Source of the DNA: Lycorma delicatula
Taxonomy: Eukaryota > Arthropoda > Insecta > Hemiptera > Fulgoridae
DNA length: 64,000 nucleotides
NCBI RefSeq assembly: GCF_047948215.1
Contig: NC_134456.1
Span: 11,991,730-12,055,729 of the forward strand
Direction of reading: 5' to 3'
In this document: positions 24,266 to 36,524 of the stretch, in pieces
Layout: each line of letters starts with the position of its first letter
Numbering within the stretch: the stretch's first letter is position 1
The notes under the pieces: generated by a model
The model's database searches: none
What the model saw: the letters and a program-made list of their open reading frames with translations, nothing else
What the model was told of the DNA's origin: nothing
Program-made: the position numbers and the translations under genes

Positions 24266-24952
24266 TCAGCGAGCGGTTTCTTCTTGACGAGCTTCCTCAT
24301 CTTTCTTCTTTATAACTGCGGTTATAAACGACGAGATCACATTAAACTTATCCTCGTTAAGTAGCATTTTATCCACCACATTCTCCGTAGATAATGGCCC
24401 TATACGTCTTACACAGGATTGCCTGCTTTCAGTCCAACGGTTACATTCAAATACTACATGTTCAGGGGAATCATAAGCCCCACAGTAAGGACAGTTGTTG
24501 TTATCTACCCTTAGTCTCGCACATAAATAGGACCTGAACGACCCATGCCCTGTAAAAAATTGCGTTCTCCAGTAATTTATGTCCCCGAACTTCCTTTCTA
24601 TCCATGGTCGGATCAAAGGTATCAAACGATGTGTCCATCGTCCCGTGTTGGCTACATCCCAACGATGTTGCCAATTACGCAGCATCTCTTCATATGCTTC
24701 TTTAGAAGGTTGTCTACGTGCTGTATTCACTCGCATCTCCGCCAGTTGTTTAAGCGGAGGAACTCCTGCAATTACGAGTACTGCCTCGGTGGAGACTGAA
24801 GAATATGCGCATATCACTCTTAAGCCCATGCGCCGTTGAATTCCTTCAAGGGCTCTTCTGTTCTTGTCGGCACGCAGAGCTCTTTCCCAGACTTGTATAC
24901 CGTAAAGTAAGATGGAATTAACTACGTGAGTGTAAATCTTACGCTTCGCAGT
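24266..24952 (-). CDS. R1-clade LINE ORF2 C-terminal region (partial, open)
   Basis: 229 codons open from the 5' truncation to a stop at 24266-24268. It starts in the region after the RT palm (VVNSILLYGIQVWERAL, compare the LYG-xxW motif), continues with GVPPLKQLAEMR, RWTHRLIPLIRPWIER, a FFTGHGSFRSYL motif and a zinc-knuckle-like CPYCGAYDSPEHVVFECNRW (C-x2-C-x8-H-x4-C). Those features are typical of R1-type elements. No internal stop or frameshift, so this copy is young, but without endonuclease and RT it cannot act alone. Confidence 0.88.
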   Translation of the reverse strand, partial: TAKRKIYTHVVNSILLYGIQVWERALRADKNRRALEGIQRRMGLRVICAYSSVSTEAVLVIAGVPPLKQLAEMRVNTARRQPSKEAYEEMLRNWQHRWDVANTGRWTHRLIPLIRPWIERKFGDINYWRTQFFTGHGSFRSYLCARLRVDNNNCPYCGAYDSPEHVVFECNRWTESRQSCVRRIGPLSTENVVDKMLLNEDKFNVISSFITAVIKKKDEEARQEETAR

Positions 24953-24965
24953 TCATAAGAAAGCT
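24953..24965. repeat. Target-site duplication, R1-like LINE (right)
   Basis: Second TCATAAGAAAGCT. Confidence 0.92.
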
Positions 24966-25615
24966 ACCAATTGTAATGGGTACCATGATTAGTTTTCCGG
25001 AATATTTCGACGTATCCTCGCGTTTCACATCCCCAGATCTCAAAACCACCGTCACTTCAAAAGTTTATGTATTTATATATATATTTCACTTTTTTGTGGA
25101 CACTATAACTGCCGTAATTTTGCGCCAATCACTTTCAAATTGTTCCTTAAAAATAACTCGTCTCAAAATCTCGGTTGAGTTTGTTAACGGCCAAAATCGG
25201 ACTATGAGGGTGGAAATGGGGGGCTTTTTCGAAAAAACAAAGTATTACTATAACTTTCTTATTAAGTAAAATATCGAATTCGTTAAAATTTTTTACTATT
25301 CTTTGGATACGTTTCTAAGTAAATTTTTTTGATATCCCCAACCATTGGCTCAATGGTTGGAAAATATGTTGTTTCGAAGACAAAAGGTTTTACCTACCTT
25401 AATATGCGAAGTATCGAATCGGTTTAAAGTGGTCGTTAGTCCCCTAAACATTTTATATAACTTTTGTCTGAAATTGTCTGAAACAATTTTTTATATGATC
25501 TACCCTTACGACAACGGATGACCAAAATGTTGCTGGAATTGTAAGAAGATGGGACTTGTATGCCAAATATGTGAAATTTTATTCACATGCAACCATTGCC
25601 GTACTGGGTAAATTT
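24966..25615 (-). repeat. Dispersed repeat R, copy 2
   Basis: Minus-strand copy reading inward from ATTGTAATGGGTACCATG to CATGCAACCATTGCCGTA; lacks the CCCTTTCGGCACGC start block. Includes a TA-rich tract at 25066-25085 at the homologous place. The R1-like LINE was inserted at its end. Confidence 0.85.
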
Positions 25616-27235
25616 AATGTTTTGAAACTGAAACCTTGTGATTAGAATATTTCATAAAATTCTGTGTTCCTTTTCTTTAATTTTGTGTTTATTCGCACGA
25701 AAAAAAATTACACATAAAATTGAAAATGTGTAGTTTAAACACATTTCCAATTTCTGAAGTTACGCCACATAATTCACAATCAACCCCAATTCTCTAATGA
25801 TTTATCAATTAAGAGGGATATGAAGAAAAAAATTTTAATGTTGCAGTTAATTTTCATAATAAAATATTTGGTAGGTAATAGTTATAATTGAGAAAGGAAC
25901 TACCAACATCCTGAAATTCTTGTTCTTTATATTAATTGATATAGTTGTTAACATCTTCGGATGACTCATAATTAAAGGGGCTGTTCGACAGCGCGTAAAG
26001 ACTGTGTTAACAAAGGAAGATGATCTTCCTTTGTCAGCCATCTTGGAACGTATCACAAACAGTACACTCGGAAAGAAAAGAAACTAATATTCATACTGTC
26101 ATTTCTGCCAACATAAAAACATTAATAATTATTAACCTAAACAATTATTGCCAAAACAAATGTTGGATAATTCGTTTACCATTCCGTACAATCAGAGATA
26201 TACTGCGAATTCTTCCTAATAACCTAATGGTGACCAAAACGAAGTTACAAGTGATTTAAAAAGAATAATAGTCTACATGCAAAGTGGAAAATTAGGGTTT
26301 TTTTAAATTACTTTTTTTTCCGATTTCGTTTTAAACTTATAAATTCATCATAATTGTTTTGTTATTCTGTTTTATTTATGAATGAACACTAATACATTAT
26401 TATAATAACTGCAGTTTGAATTTTTATTGATTTTATTATAATTTTTGTCTGTTTTGGGGAATTGTTTGTATCTTTGATTTTTTATAGTCGTTTATTTAAT
26501 AAGTGGATCTTTCTAAATATAATTAACCATATAGCATGTATGATTAATAATGCATGCACAAATTTGGTTTTTAGTTTCTCCGGGTTACTTCATACATTAG
26601 TTCAAATGATTATATTCATTATCCTGAATATAATTATGCGTTCCTGAAAATTCCTGAAAAATTAATGCGTTTTCTTTCTATTAATTTAGTAAAGAAAAAA
26701 CCTTTAATAGATTAAAAAAAATAATAATTATAATTTTTTAAAAGGAAAATAATCATTTCCCCTTCCTCTTATTATTACTAGAATAAATACTAAGAGAAAC
26801 TAAAAACTCATTAAATTCATTTAATGAGGTATAACTTTATGTAATAAGACCTTATTTACGAATCTTATTAATCGCAGTAATTTCTTGATAATCAGAGTTT
26901 TACGTTATAAAATTCAAACAAATTTACTCATATAATTGTCTGTCAGTAAATAGTAAAAGCTTAATATATTTATATCAATTTTAAATTTCGAAAAAAAAAA
27001 TTAATTGAATTTAATTTATTTTATAATTTACTAATTAATGTTTGTATATTTATTTTTTTAAATTTATTATGCTAATATTTGAAAATAATTTATTTCTTGT
27101 ACAAACATTTTCTTAACATTCCTTTCGGCAATAATTATTTTCTTAAGTTTCTATTTGTGAATGGAATAAATATCTGAAACTATAATAGATTTAAGTCATT
27201 CACTTAAATTAACTAGAAAAGTGCAAAACTAAATG
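25616..27235. other. AT-rich stretch, nothing recognised
   Basis: Small open frames at 25847-26056, 26020-26259 and 26462-26647 are short, AT-driven and domainless. Confidence 0.55.
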
Positions 27236-27733
27236 AAAAAAAATCCCTTTCGGCACGCCGGAAGGCAGAGGTAGATTTCACCGGTGGTAAATAGTCGGGA
27301 TAAAAGTAATTTCCACCTTAAAGTTAAGAAAACCTTCATATTTACTTAATACGACAATGGTTGCATGTGAAAAAAAGATTCACGTGTTTAGCATACGACA
27401 AGCCCCATGTTCTTATAATTCCAACAACATTTTGGTCATCCCTTACCGTAAGGGTTCGTCATATGAAAAATTATTTCATACAAATGTTTTAGGTAATGTT
27501 TAGAGGACTAAAGACCACTTTGACCGGTTTGATACTGTACCTAGTAAGGTAGGTATGAATATTTTATCTATGAATCCCCATTTTTCCACCCCATGGACCA
27601 GTGGTTAATTAGATCAAAAATCTTTACTTAGATCAGTTTTACGCCCTTACCCAATGAGTAGTAAGAACTTTAAACAAATTCGATATTTTACTTAATAAGA
27701 AAGTTATAGCGATATTTTTTTTTTCGAAAAAGC
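27236..27733 (+). repeat. Dispersed repeat R, copy 3 (3' truncated)
   Basis: Starts with CCCTTTCGGCACGCCGGAAG, contains GATTTCACCGGTGG, and follows copy 1 until TCGAAAAAGC, where it stops abruptly against the GC-richer segment at 27734. Confidence 0.85.
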
Positions 27734-28460
27734 GGATATTACAGGAAGTAGAGACCTTGAAGAGGATTTCCTGCCTCTACCAGAAAGGTCCAGTGATGAC
27801 AAGGAGGTGAGGCAGGGACTCCTGAAGATATCTGCGTAACTGAGGTTACGTCTCTCCCTCCCCGGCGGCTGAAGAGAAGAAGAAATCCAAAGGTAGTAGT
27901 CGGCCTTCCTTTGTCTCTAGTCGTCTCTCGAATGGAGGAGGCGACCGCGGGGAGGGAGCAGAGAGTTGGTGCTGGTCTTAAGAGATCTTAAGAGGCGGAT
28001 GAAATGTCTGGCAACTAACACGGCGATTTTTTTACGTTACTTTAAAAAGTTGAGTTCTCTCGTTGACCGTAACGTGACCACAAAATTGGAGATTAAAGTG
28101 TTCTAGTAACATGGATGGCATCAGTCGAATGGTAAATATGTTCCGAAATGTTCTCGCTGACATTGATGTGGAGTCTCAGGAGTGGCACTCTATCCAGCCG
28201 GAAATGGTGGACGAGAGTACCTAAACATACTTTATCATTACGAAATGTAGCTTCGCAGACTTCAGGTGTGGAAATGGAACATACTGCGTTCTGGTCTGGT
28301 GTGGAGATTCGTCGTATGTGGCGCAGACATTTGGTATTATGCTTTAGGAGGACCGAATGGGGTGGTGGCGGGAGAAATGCCAAGCAAACCATTACGTTTC
28401 TTTCAATTGTTGAGAAAGGCTTTGCCATTTTCTGAAATAAATTTTATCTCGGGTTAGGTT
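27734..28460. other. GC-richer unclassified segment
   Basis: Sharp composition change at the end of repeat R copy 3. 27750-27840 reads in one + frame as DLEEDFLPLPERSSDDKE and on to LLKISA, which looks like decayed coding sequence. Overlapping open frames on both strands at 28093-28457 (111 codons -, 95 and 63 codons +) show no recognised domain. It may be a retroelement ORF1/UTR remnant or a decayed gene. Confidence 0.4.
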
Positions 28461-29017
28461 TCCTACAACTGTTTGCTTGTGACACCTAACGATTATAAAA
28501 CAAATAATTTTTTACTGAATGTATACAGCGATCAAAAAACACTACTCAACAAAGAAATTAAAAATAATTTTAGTATTTTTTTTAACAAATAAGTATTATA
28601 ACAAGCAATGAAATTTCAACATCTTCAATAAATAATACTAAGTAAAGCTGGTTTTCCTTTGGATCCTTGTACAAATTTTAGGCAATGACTATTGAAACAT
28701 AATGGGAAACCTTTAAATTGTGGAATATTTAAAATTAAAATTACGTAAATTTAGTCCAAGGAATAAATAATAATAATAAGGATAATGTAATTGTTTATTT
28801 CTCCTTTTTATTACCATAAACCGGTTGATTGCCCAATAATACATAAAATGTGAAATCTTTTATTTTAAACTTACACAATATTAGTTCTATATTTACATGT
28901 TATTTTCTTTAATAATAAAAAATACATTGATTTAATAATAAAAAATACATTGATTAATTATGAATTATGGTTCATAATTTCAAAATTATCGCAAGGTGTT
29001 TTAATAAAAATTCCTAT
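28461..29017. other. AT-rich spacer, nothing recognised
   Basis: Includes a small direct repeat (AATAATAAAAAATACATTGATT, twice around 28912-28955, first 20 bases given approximately); no gene. Confidence 0.5.
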
Positions 29018-29028
29018 CATACAACATT
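29018..29028. repeat. Target-site duplication, RTE-like LINE copy 3 (left)
   Basis: CATACAACATT, repeated at 29669-29679. Confidence 0.92.
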
Positions 29029-29668
29029 TTTTTTTTTTTTTTTTTTTTGTCTTCAGTCATTTGACTGGTTTGATGCAGCTCTCCAAGATTCCCTATCTAG
29101 TGCTAGTCGTTTCATTTCAGTATACCCTCTACATCCTACATCCCCAACAATTTGTTTTACATACTCCAAGCGTGGCCTGCCTACACAATTTTTCCCTTCT
29201 ACCTGTCCTTCCAATATTAAAGCGACTATTCCAGGATGCCTTAATATGTGGCCTATAAGTCTGTCTCTTCTTTTAACTATATTTTTCCAAATGCTTCTTT
29301 CTTCATCTATTTGCCGCAATACCTCTTCATTTGTCACTTTATCCACCCGTCTGATTTTTAACATTCTCCTATAGCACCGCATTTCAAAAGCTTCTAATCT
29401 TTTCTTCTCAGATACTCCGATCGTCCAAGTTTCACTTCCATATAAAGCGACGCTCCAAACATACACTTTCAAAAATCTTTTCCTGACATTTAAATTAATT
29501 TTTGATGTAAACAAATTATATTTCTTACTGAAGGCTCGTTTAGCTTGTGCTATTCGGCATTTTATATCGCTCCTGCTTCGTCCATCTTTAGTAATTTTAC
29601 TTCCCAAATAACAAAATTCTTCTACCTCCATTATCTTTTCTCCTCCTATTTTCACATTCAGCGGTCAA
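29029..29668 (-). mobile_element. RTE-like LINE, copy 3 (640 bp, 11-bp TSD)
   Basis: 5'-truncated copy with a T run at 29028-29048 (poly(A) on the element strand), a perfect 11-bp TSD, and two extra A at the 5' junction not present in the family sequence. Least damaged of the four. Confidence 0.93.
29053..29666 (-). CDS. RTE-like RT C-terminal region, open frame
   Basis: Uninterrupted frame of about 200 codons from the truncation point (KIGGEKIMEVEEFCYLG) through AKRAFSKKYNLFTSKI, VYVWSVALYGSETWTIG, RCYRRMLKIRRVDKV, VKRRDRLIGHILRHPG and YVKQIVGDVGCRGY to RAASNQSND and stop at 29053-29055. Palm and endonuclease are missing. The stop lies 4 nt (AGAC) from the poly(A), so there is practically no 3' UTR. 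Good preservation suggests recent insertion. Confidence 0.9.
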
Positions 29669-29679
29669 CATACAACATT
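29669..29679. repeat. Target-site duplication, RTE-like LINE copy 3 (right)
   Basis: Second CATACAACATT. Confidence 0.92.
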
Positions 29680-30331
29680 AATTTAATAATTTTAAAACAT
29701 TTTAAAATTAAAAGTTCATTCGGTTGTTGGTGAAAGTTGAATAAAAATTAAAAAAAAAAAAAAAATAGAACAAATGCCAAACCTTCTGACCGTTTATTAG
29801 TATAATTATCGTTCATTCATGCGGTTAAAATATTCTGTGTATCCTGATAGGCCCTTTTAATTTATAAAATGCCGAACATTTGATTAAATTTTTTTATAAA
29901 TGCGGAGAATTTAATTAATTGCCTCAGTTTTGGAGAATAATATATATAATATGTATATTTAAAGTTAATTAATACGAGATTAGCAAGCGAAGCGAGCGTA
30001 GTTTATGTGTGGCTTAAATTTAAACTTTTTTTTTTACTAGGGTTTCTCATAAACTATTTACCTTGGAGATTGGTATTGGGTGATTATTTTTTAATATCTT
30101 GTTATCGTTTCGACCCCCAACAGAACTTATCTGTGTTTGTCGTCATATACCGGCGAAGATCTGAATAAGCAATCATTTCGTTCTTTCACCGACATATTTG
30201 GTATGTGTCGATATTCACCGGAAAATATAGATATTTACAAGATATCAGTCTTTCACGGTAACAACTACGCGTATACAAAAATTAGCTTGATTAAGAAATT
30301 TATTTCAGAAGTCCAACTTTAACTACAGTCT

Positions 30332-30335
30332 AGAG

Positions 30336-30366
<31 letters not shown>
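30332..30366. repeat. (GA)n(TA)n microsatellite
   Basis: Short GA run passing into about 13 TA units. Confidence 0.9.
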
Positions 30367-30370
<4 letters not shown>

Positions 30371-33124
30371 GTGGAAAAACTCTTACGTGAGATATAAATT
30401 GTTTTCTTTGTGCTCAAGAGCACATTAATATTATGTTAAAAATTTATGTTAAAAAAAGGAAGACATAAAGTATATAGAATTGCTAATCGTTTACCGAATA
30501 TGATGTAATATAAACCAGTGTAGAATAGAATAATTAAAGAAATTCATGTAGTCATTAAAATTATAAGTGGAACAAAATTCAGAAAAAAAAGACCTACTTT
30601 AGTATTTATGCTTAATTTAAGCACAGATTTCTTATGTAAGTTATTTATTTTTGAATGAGGAAATTCATTTTCTGAATTATATGATAGGATTATTTTTTAT
30701 TTTTTATTTTTTTTTTTGTCTGATATAAACGTAATACAATAAATCTTTAACTATAGTCCTTAATCATAATTTTTTACATTAATTAGAACATAACGAGGTA
30801 GAATCTTGAGTTTTAACTGTTATAAATTCTTATTTAAAAATAACAGATTCCAATTTTACATAACTTTTCTAATAACTCAATCAATTTACTGTTGAGATTG
30901 TAAACTCGACTAAATTACTGTTATTTACAAGATTTTAATAGCTCAAACTCAGGTGTTTTATATAATTCAATAAATTTACCTACGCCAATAAAAGAAAAAA
31001 TAATTTCGTTGCTATTTGCTTCAATCCAGCGGTATTAATCATTTGACTGATTTTGAAGAAGAATTGGTGGTTGTACCATAATTTTTTACCAAGCACATCT
31101 TAGTAGTACTGTTTATAAACGTTTTGTTACATCTGATGGTACGATTAGTCAAACTGCCATTAATTCATGTCGGTAATTTGTCAAATTAATATAAAAAATC
31201 TTAATTAATCATAGATGTATACAACTTTTTGGATGAAATTTTAATTGTATTCAAATTAAATAATTTGGTTAATAAGATTGGCAAATTATTAGCTAGTATT
31301 AACAACGTTGGCTTTTTCAATATAAAAAAGAGTTTTCTTTTTCATATTCATTTCCGCAAAATAATTCTAGACCATATTAAAATAAACGTATAAGTTTACA
31401 ACACTGAGGATTCTCTCCGAAAATAAATGAATAATTTATGGAAGTACGCTATATTTAAATAGAGCATAAATTCTGAAGAATTAGATGTTTAGTTCTTAAA
31501 TCAATTTTCTTTATAAAATATCAATTAAATAAAAAGTGAAAATACAAAAATTCTAAATAGATTGAATAAACTTATATAAATTTTGAATTCGAAAATTTAT
31601 TCAACCATAAATATCCTCAAATCGTCTATAATTTTATACGATCATATTCTAGTGATGTGATATAAAAATTCGTTTCCTTTTCTGAATTCCAACTGTATTG
31701 TGATTTCTGGTTTGATAAAGAAAGAGAGAAATTTTGTCGTCGGGTGATTGATGTGCTCGTTCAACCTCTCTTTCATCCTCGCTCTGTGTGAAGAAAATCT
31801 AAAGCACTGGAACACCTTCCCGTTGCTCGTTCTCCTTTTAACCCTTTCTTCGTCCATTCAGAACGTAATTCATTCGCCCATTGAGAGATTGTCTCTTTGA
31901 ACCTATTTGTATTGCCAGTTCACTAACTAATGCGCATCTTAAGACTTAACGAATAAGAGTAGCTGCTTCAATAAACAACCTTATATTCATTTTCTTTCAC
32001 CGTTTCACACATGCAGCACCCATAAAACTTTTACAAACACGTACACTTAACGTATATTTTATAACCGAATATCTTAAATTCAGGTGTATTGATTTAATTA
32101 ACGTAGGGAAAAATAATTTAAGAAAAGACTATGAATCGAAATTATTAGCTTAATTAGTTCTATTAGCTTAATTAATAAAAATATGTTATATTTAATATAA
32201 ATTAATATTTTAGCCAAAAAAATAATTAATGAGGTGATGCATGTATTGTATGAGATCACAATCCTTGCCCTACCTGTTTTTCAGTTTCCTTAAATATTCC
32301 AAATATTTATATTTTAAGTAGTAAGACATTCAAAATATTTTCAACTTATTTTGACCAGTCCGTTTTCTTTAAAATTCATTTTTATCCAAAGTTTTATTCT
32401 AGTACAAACGATTAATTAGTATTTTTGCACACGTGAGGTCGACCAACCCTTTCCCGCACACTGATTTTCTTGATTAAAGAATTTTAATTCTTTAGTCAAC
32501 AAGTACGTAAATTTTGATGGCTCCATTTTTTTGTAAAAAAAACACTTTTCTTTCTCTAGTCAGTGGTTTATTCATAAAATAACTTTAGTTTCTTTACTTT
32601 AGAAACGTAACATAAATATGTACTCCAATCATTTTCATTACATATTAAAGTCTAACATTTTTGTACATATCTTATCGATATATATTTTTTTAAATGTTAT
32701 CGCAAGTAATTATAGTTTATATATTTTTTCCCTTCTTCTACCAATTGAAATCCTTTTTACCCAATCTCTAATATTCCAAGTAATTATATTTTAAGGAGCT
32801 CAATAACTTAAATATTTTAAACTTATTCTGACGGACTTGTTTTTAATTAAATCCAGTCTTATTCTTATTTTAACAGACGAGAGGTTCATTAACACATCTC
32901 AGCACAAGAAATTAGGAGCATTAATTCCTTTATAGATGGATAAATATTTTACTGGGTATTGAATGTACTAAATTTTATTATTTAACCATATAATAGGGAT
33001 TGACAAGAAAGGAGAGTATGAGAAACTTAATTCGGATTGACTTAAACATAATTTTCACATATGACGAAAAAGTTTACTAAAATATCAGTACGTGAATAAA
33101 CCAAGGTGATTTCTTCTTTAAAGT

Positions 33125-33240
33125 TGAAAGAATGGATTACAATAGAATACCAAAAGTGATTTTGGGGTATAAACCAAGAGAAAGTAGAAAAGCACGGTAA
33201 GACCGTTGTAATGTTGGCAGATTTTTGAAGTATCTGTATT
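33125..33240 (+). pseudogene. Possible LINE C-terminal relic
   Basis: The + strand reads RMDYNRIPKVILGYKPRESR then stops. This resembles the R-M-x-x-x-R-(I/L)-P-K-x-(V/I)-L pattern seen near the C-terminus of some insect LINE reverse transcriptases. Only about 25 codons match, so confidence is low. Confidence 0.35.
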
Positions 33241-34107
33241 TTAATATCGAAGCAGATTTATGTAAACCTGTATCTTGAAAGGAAGAAGAAGAAGAGTATA
33301 AAAATATATAAATATATACATTTATATTTATAAAAATAACATGTCCTGCTTGACTGAATCAATGCCCAGCAAAAACTACTGAGGATACATCGATGAAATT
33401 TGTATATACACGTTCTTCTAACGGTATTGTGCAATAAGAAAGGTTTTTTTGAATTTTCTACTTAAAGGATTAAAATTGAGTAACAATGAAATATGTTATT
33501 TTTTTTAAATCTCTCAGTAACAAATGAAGACACAAACTTAATTTTTGGTGTGTGTGTTTGTGTTTGTATGTGATGTGTAATCTTCATATGAATATTTAAA
33601 AACCTATTTCTAATTTTTTTTTAAATTCAAGCTTGAAAGGGGTGGAGATAGGTAAAAAAAAATTTGAACGATGATTGGAAATTTTCCCCATTTTCGATTA
33701 TAATAAATGAAATATTCACTAGATTTGGATTTTCAAATACTCTTCAGATAAATATCTACAAACCATTTTCGAGTTTTTTTTTTAAATTTTAATAGGTAAA
33801 AAGAGACAAATTATTTTTAAATTGTTGCCGTTTTATGCTACCGTTATTGAATCAGTCTTTATGAGATTTGGTAACATTATGATGATAATTTAAGTTTGTA
33901 ATTCTGATTATGTATTTGGCAAGCAAATCCGCAACGGTAAATTAAAAACGATTATCGAGTGACCAAACTGTTCTGTAGAAATTAAAATACATTGGTAGTT
34001 TTTATAAATTGAAGAGGCTTTAATTGTTAATTTATTATTATTATTCTCATAAACATGAATCTGTTGAACGCAAGGTAGTCCAACGGGCAGAGTCCTTGCC
34101 TAGACGG

Positions 34108-34145
34108 GAAAACCGTCCCTGTGGACGTCCACAGGGACGGTTTTC
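34108..34145. repeat. 38-bp perfect palindrome
   Basis: Two perfect 19-bp arms with no spacer, centred between 34126 and 34127 (GTGGAC|GTCCAC). GC-rich in an AT-rich setting. Outer bases G (34108) and C (34145) pair; 34107 and 34146 do not. Confidence 0.95.
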
Positions 34146-34178
34146 ATAGGTTAAACATGTTTCATAGGTTAAACATCC
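34143..34178. repeat. 18-bp tandem duplication
   Basis: TTCATAGGTTAAACAT occurs twice with 18-bp spacing (34143 and 34161), directly on the right side of the palindrome. Confidence 0.92.
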
Positions 34179-35931
34179 CATGACCGCGATGGGGATTCTA
34201 ATATAACTATATATATATTTGTACTAATCCTATTTACGTACTAAAATTTTTATATAATAATTTTCTGTTGTAATTAGTTTTTTATTTTGTGAAGCTACAC
34301 TAGTTAGCTTTTTTCGCGGTTTAGTGGAATTTTGAATCCGGTTTTATAAAAAAAAAAAAAACTGTTTCGGTGAACGCAGAGTCTATTTCTTTTTTTATTA
34401 ATCGTGAACAAGCACATCAACCCGTTTCTGCTTTAATCAGTATAACGTATAATTTTCTTATCTATATGATTTATTTACGCCCTTCTTTTCATGTTGGCAA
34501 ACTTCTATTCTCTTTACATATCATCTACTATCTTGGATGATTCTATTACCTTCTGCTGTTCGTACTTACTTTTCTTAATTACGTTTACTTATACTATTAA
34601 GACGTACAAATTTAATTAAGTTTAACTTTTACTAACTATCTAGTAAGTTACAATTAGCTGAAGGTAAGTTGATGCAAAACCTAATTAAATAACTACTAGT
34701 GTCTTATTAAATTAGAGAACCTAGTCATTTATATCTTAAAAATCAATTCATGAAATTGGTTAGTAGGTGTGGGTAAAGAAAAAAATTCACTTTATAATAG
34801 AAAAGATAATAATAACTAAAATTAAAAAAAAAAAAACTTTTATATATATATACATACACACATTCAGTATGCATGAATTAATAATCAACTCTTACTTTCT
34901 ACATTTATCTTCTAACTAATTCTATATTTAATTAGCGATATAAATAAATAAAACTGTTTTAATTTATATATTTTTCATATTAATATTGTTGTAATCTTTT
35001 TAACAATTACTTAAAATATATGAACAATTATTAACTCCACATTATTATATGCAACCGTAAAAATTATATTTACAAAATTCCTTGCTCGTTGAAAATGTAA
35101 TTTTGTACAAGCCGGAAGTGCCGGAAATAAAGGGATAAAATCCATTCTATTCAAAAAAGATTAATGTAGCAGTAAATAAAGTGGCAGATTAGGATTGATG
35201 GGTTAGAACGTGAACAAATAAAACAAATCTATTCTAAATAATATCGATTATCGATTATTATGTCTGAATGAATAATAAAATTTCCTAGTAATTGATAATA
35301 GACAGTGTTGATTTAAAGAATTCTATTTCACAAAACGAGCAATTTAAAGTAACAATGTCTTTATAAAATCGAAGCAAAGTTAGGTTTAGATTAAAGAGAA
35401 ACTACGCATTTAAAGCCAAACCATAGGTGTAAGATAAATCATAAATAGTGGCTAGGAATGCAATGTATCGCTACTCTTTAGAAGTGGATATATTAATTTG
35501 TATCTGTATATTATCTATCCCAGTGCTTGGCACGTAAAACATTTGAAATCAATCAATCATCAGCCTGAATTTCTTTCCAGGAGAATAATGATGTTTGTTG
35601 GAATAACAATTCGAATTTATTAATCCAGTGAATTAGGAAATTTGATTTAGTTTGGTCTAAATAAATAGGTTAGTAATGCTTGACCACTTAGCAACAAATT
35701 GTATTCAATAATCAACTAATCTTTCGCTGTTTTGTCTGTCAATGGCAGATGTGCTATTAGAAACTATTAAGCATTTTACACACTTCCAATATACATTTAT
35801 TGTTGAAAGATATTTTTAAGCGCAAGCCGTTTTCAAGTGTCAGGAGGAATATGATATAGCTTTTTCTGGATAAACCGTACTAAATAAATTAACAATTTTA
35901 CACATTATCGCTTGTTTTACCAGAGCCGATA

Positions 35932-35939
35932 GTTTAGAT
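35932..35939. repeat. Target-site duplication of hAT-like element (left)
   Basis: GTTTAGAT, repeated at 36517-36524; 8 bp is the hAT-typical length. Confidence 0.85.
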
Positions 35940-36516
35940 AACTTGTTCTCAAAGTGGGCGATAACGCCCCCTTGTGGGCCCTGGAAGCCTTCAGGGGGGC
36001 GGTAGAAGGCCCACAGAAAATTGGGGGCATTCAGGCGATTAGGAAGGTGACGACTGATTAAAAAAAAAGGAGAAATTGTGTTTTCCTGATATTTATAACT
36101 AAATTTAAATACCTACTGCACTAATACAAAAAATTAAAGGGATACCTACATTTTATGATAAATATTATTGTATTTAAACTACTTTAACTTTGCAACAAAG
36201 AAGCTTAGAGAGACGAGCAAAAAACTTAAAGGTTTAATATCCTATTTTTGACAATATATTTCAGATTTAAGAAACATCAAATTAAAAAAATAAATCAGCG
36301 AGTAATTGTTCTCATTTAAAATGTAAGTTTCAACTCAGAAAAAGGATATGCCACGTTTAAAAACAACAATTGCAATTAATGTTTATAAGAGCGCATCTTA
36401 AAAGCATCAATTGCAATTATTATCTTTAACAGATGGTAAGGTTAAAAATTGTGGGGGTGCTAGAAAATTTTTGATTCTCAATCTGGCCGGTGGACAAAAA
36501 AATTAAAGAATCAATG
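35940..36516. mobile_element. hAT-like non-autonomous element (577 bp)
   Basis: Ends with AACTTGTTCTCAAAG on the left and, inverted, CATTGATTCTTTAA on the right, consistent with the degenerate hAT end CA-TTG-TTCT. Near the left end it has TGGGCGATAACGCCCCC and GGGGGGCGG blocks known from hAT-derived repeats. No transposase is encoded. It sits in the helix-turn-helix region of the mariner pseudogene, and removing it with one TSD copy restores that gene's frame, which is independent support for the borders. Confidence 0.85.
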
Positions 36517-36524
36517 GTTTAGAT
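36517..36524. repeat. Target-site duplication of hAT-like element (right)
   Basis: Second GTTTAGAT. Confidence 0.85.

Larger units (their letters stand above)
24064..24952 (-). mobile_element. R1-like LINE tail, 5' truncated, 13-bp TSD
   Basis: An 889-bp insertion with poly(A) on its left (T run 24064-24087) and a perfect 13-bp TSD. Contains the end of an ORF and about 180 bp of GC-rich 3' UTR with a perfect hairpin at 24232-24254. It inserted at the outer end of repeat R copy 2, whose GGTAGCTT end lies in the duplicated target. GC content contrasts sharply with the flanks. Confidence 0.92.
29680..35741. other. Long AT-rich stretch with few features
   Basis: Contains a GA/TA microsatellite (30332-30366), a possible LINE relic (33125-33240), and a 38-bp palindrome with an adjacent tandem duplication (34108-34178). 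Open frames at 30137-30322 and 31642-31857 are short and domainless. 33336-33420 (TGAATCAATGCCCAGCAAAA…) resembles interspersed-repeat sequence but has no second copy here. Confidence 0.55.

Noticed and set aside
28093..28435. 111-codon minus and 95-codon plus frames as genes
   Set aside because: They overlap antiparallel, show no domain and neither has a promoter or splice context; kept only as part of an unclassified segment.
34143..34178. CRISPR-like direct repeats
   Set aside because: Only two units in tandem with no spacer, and the genome is eukaryotic.
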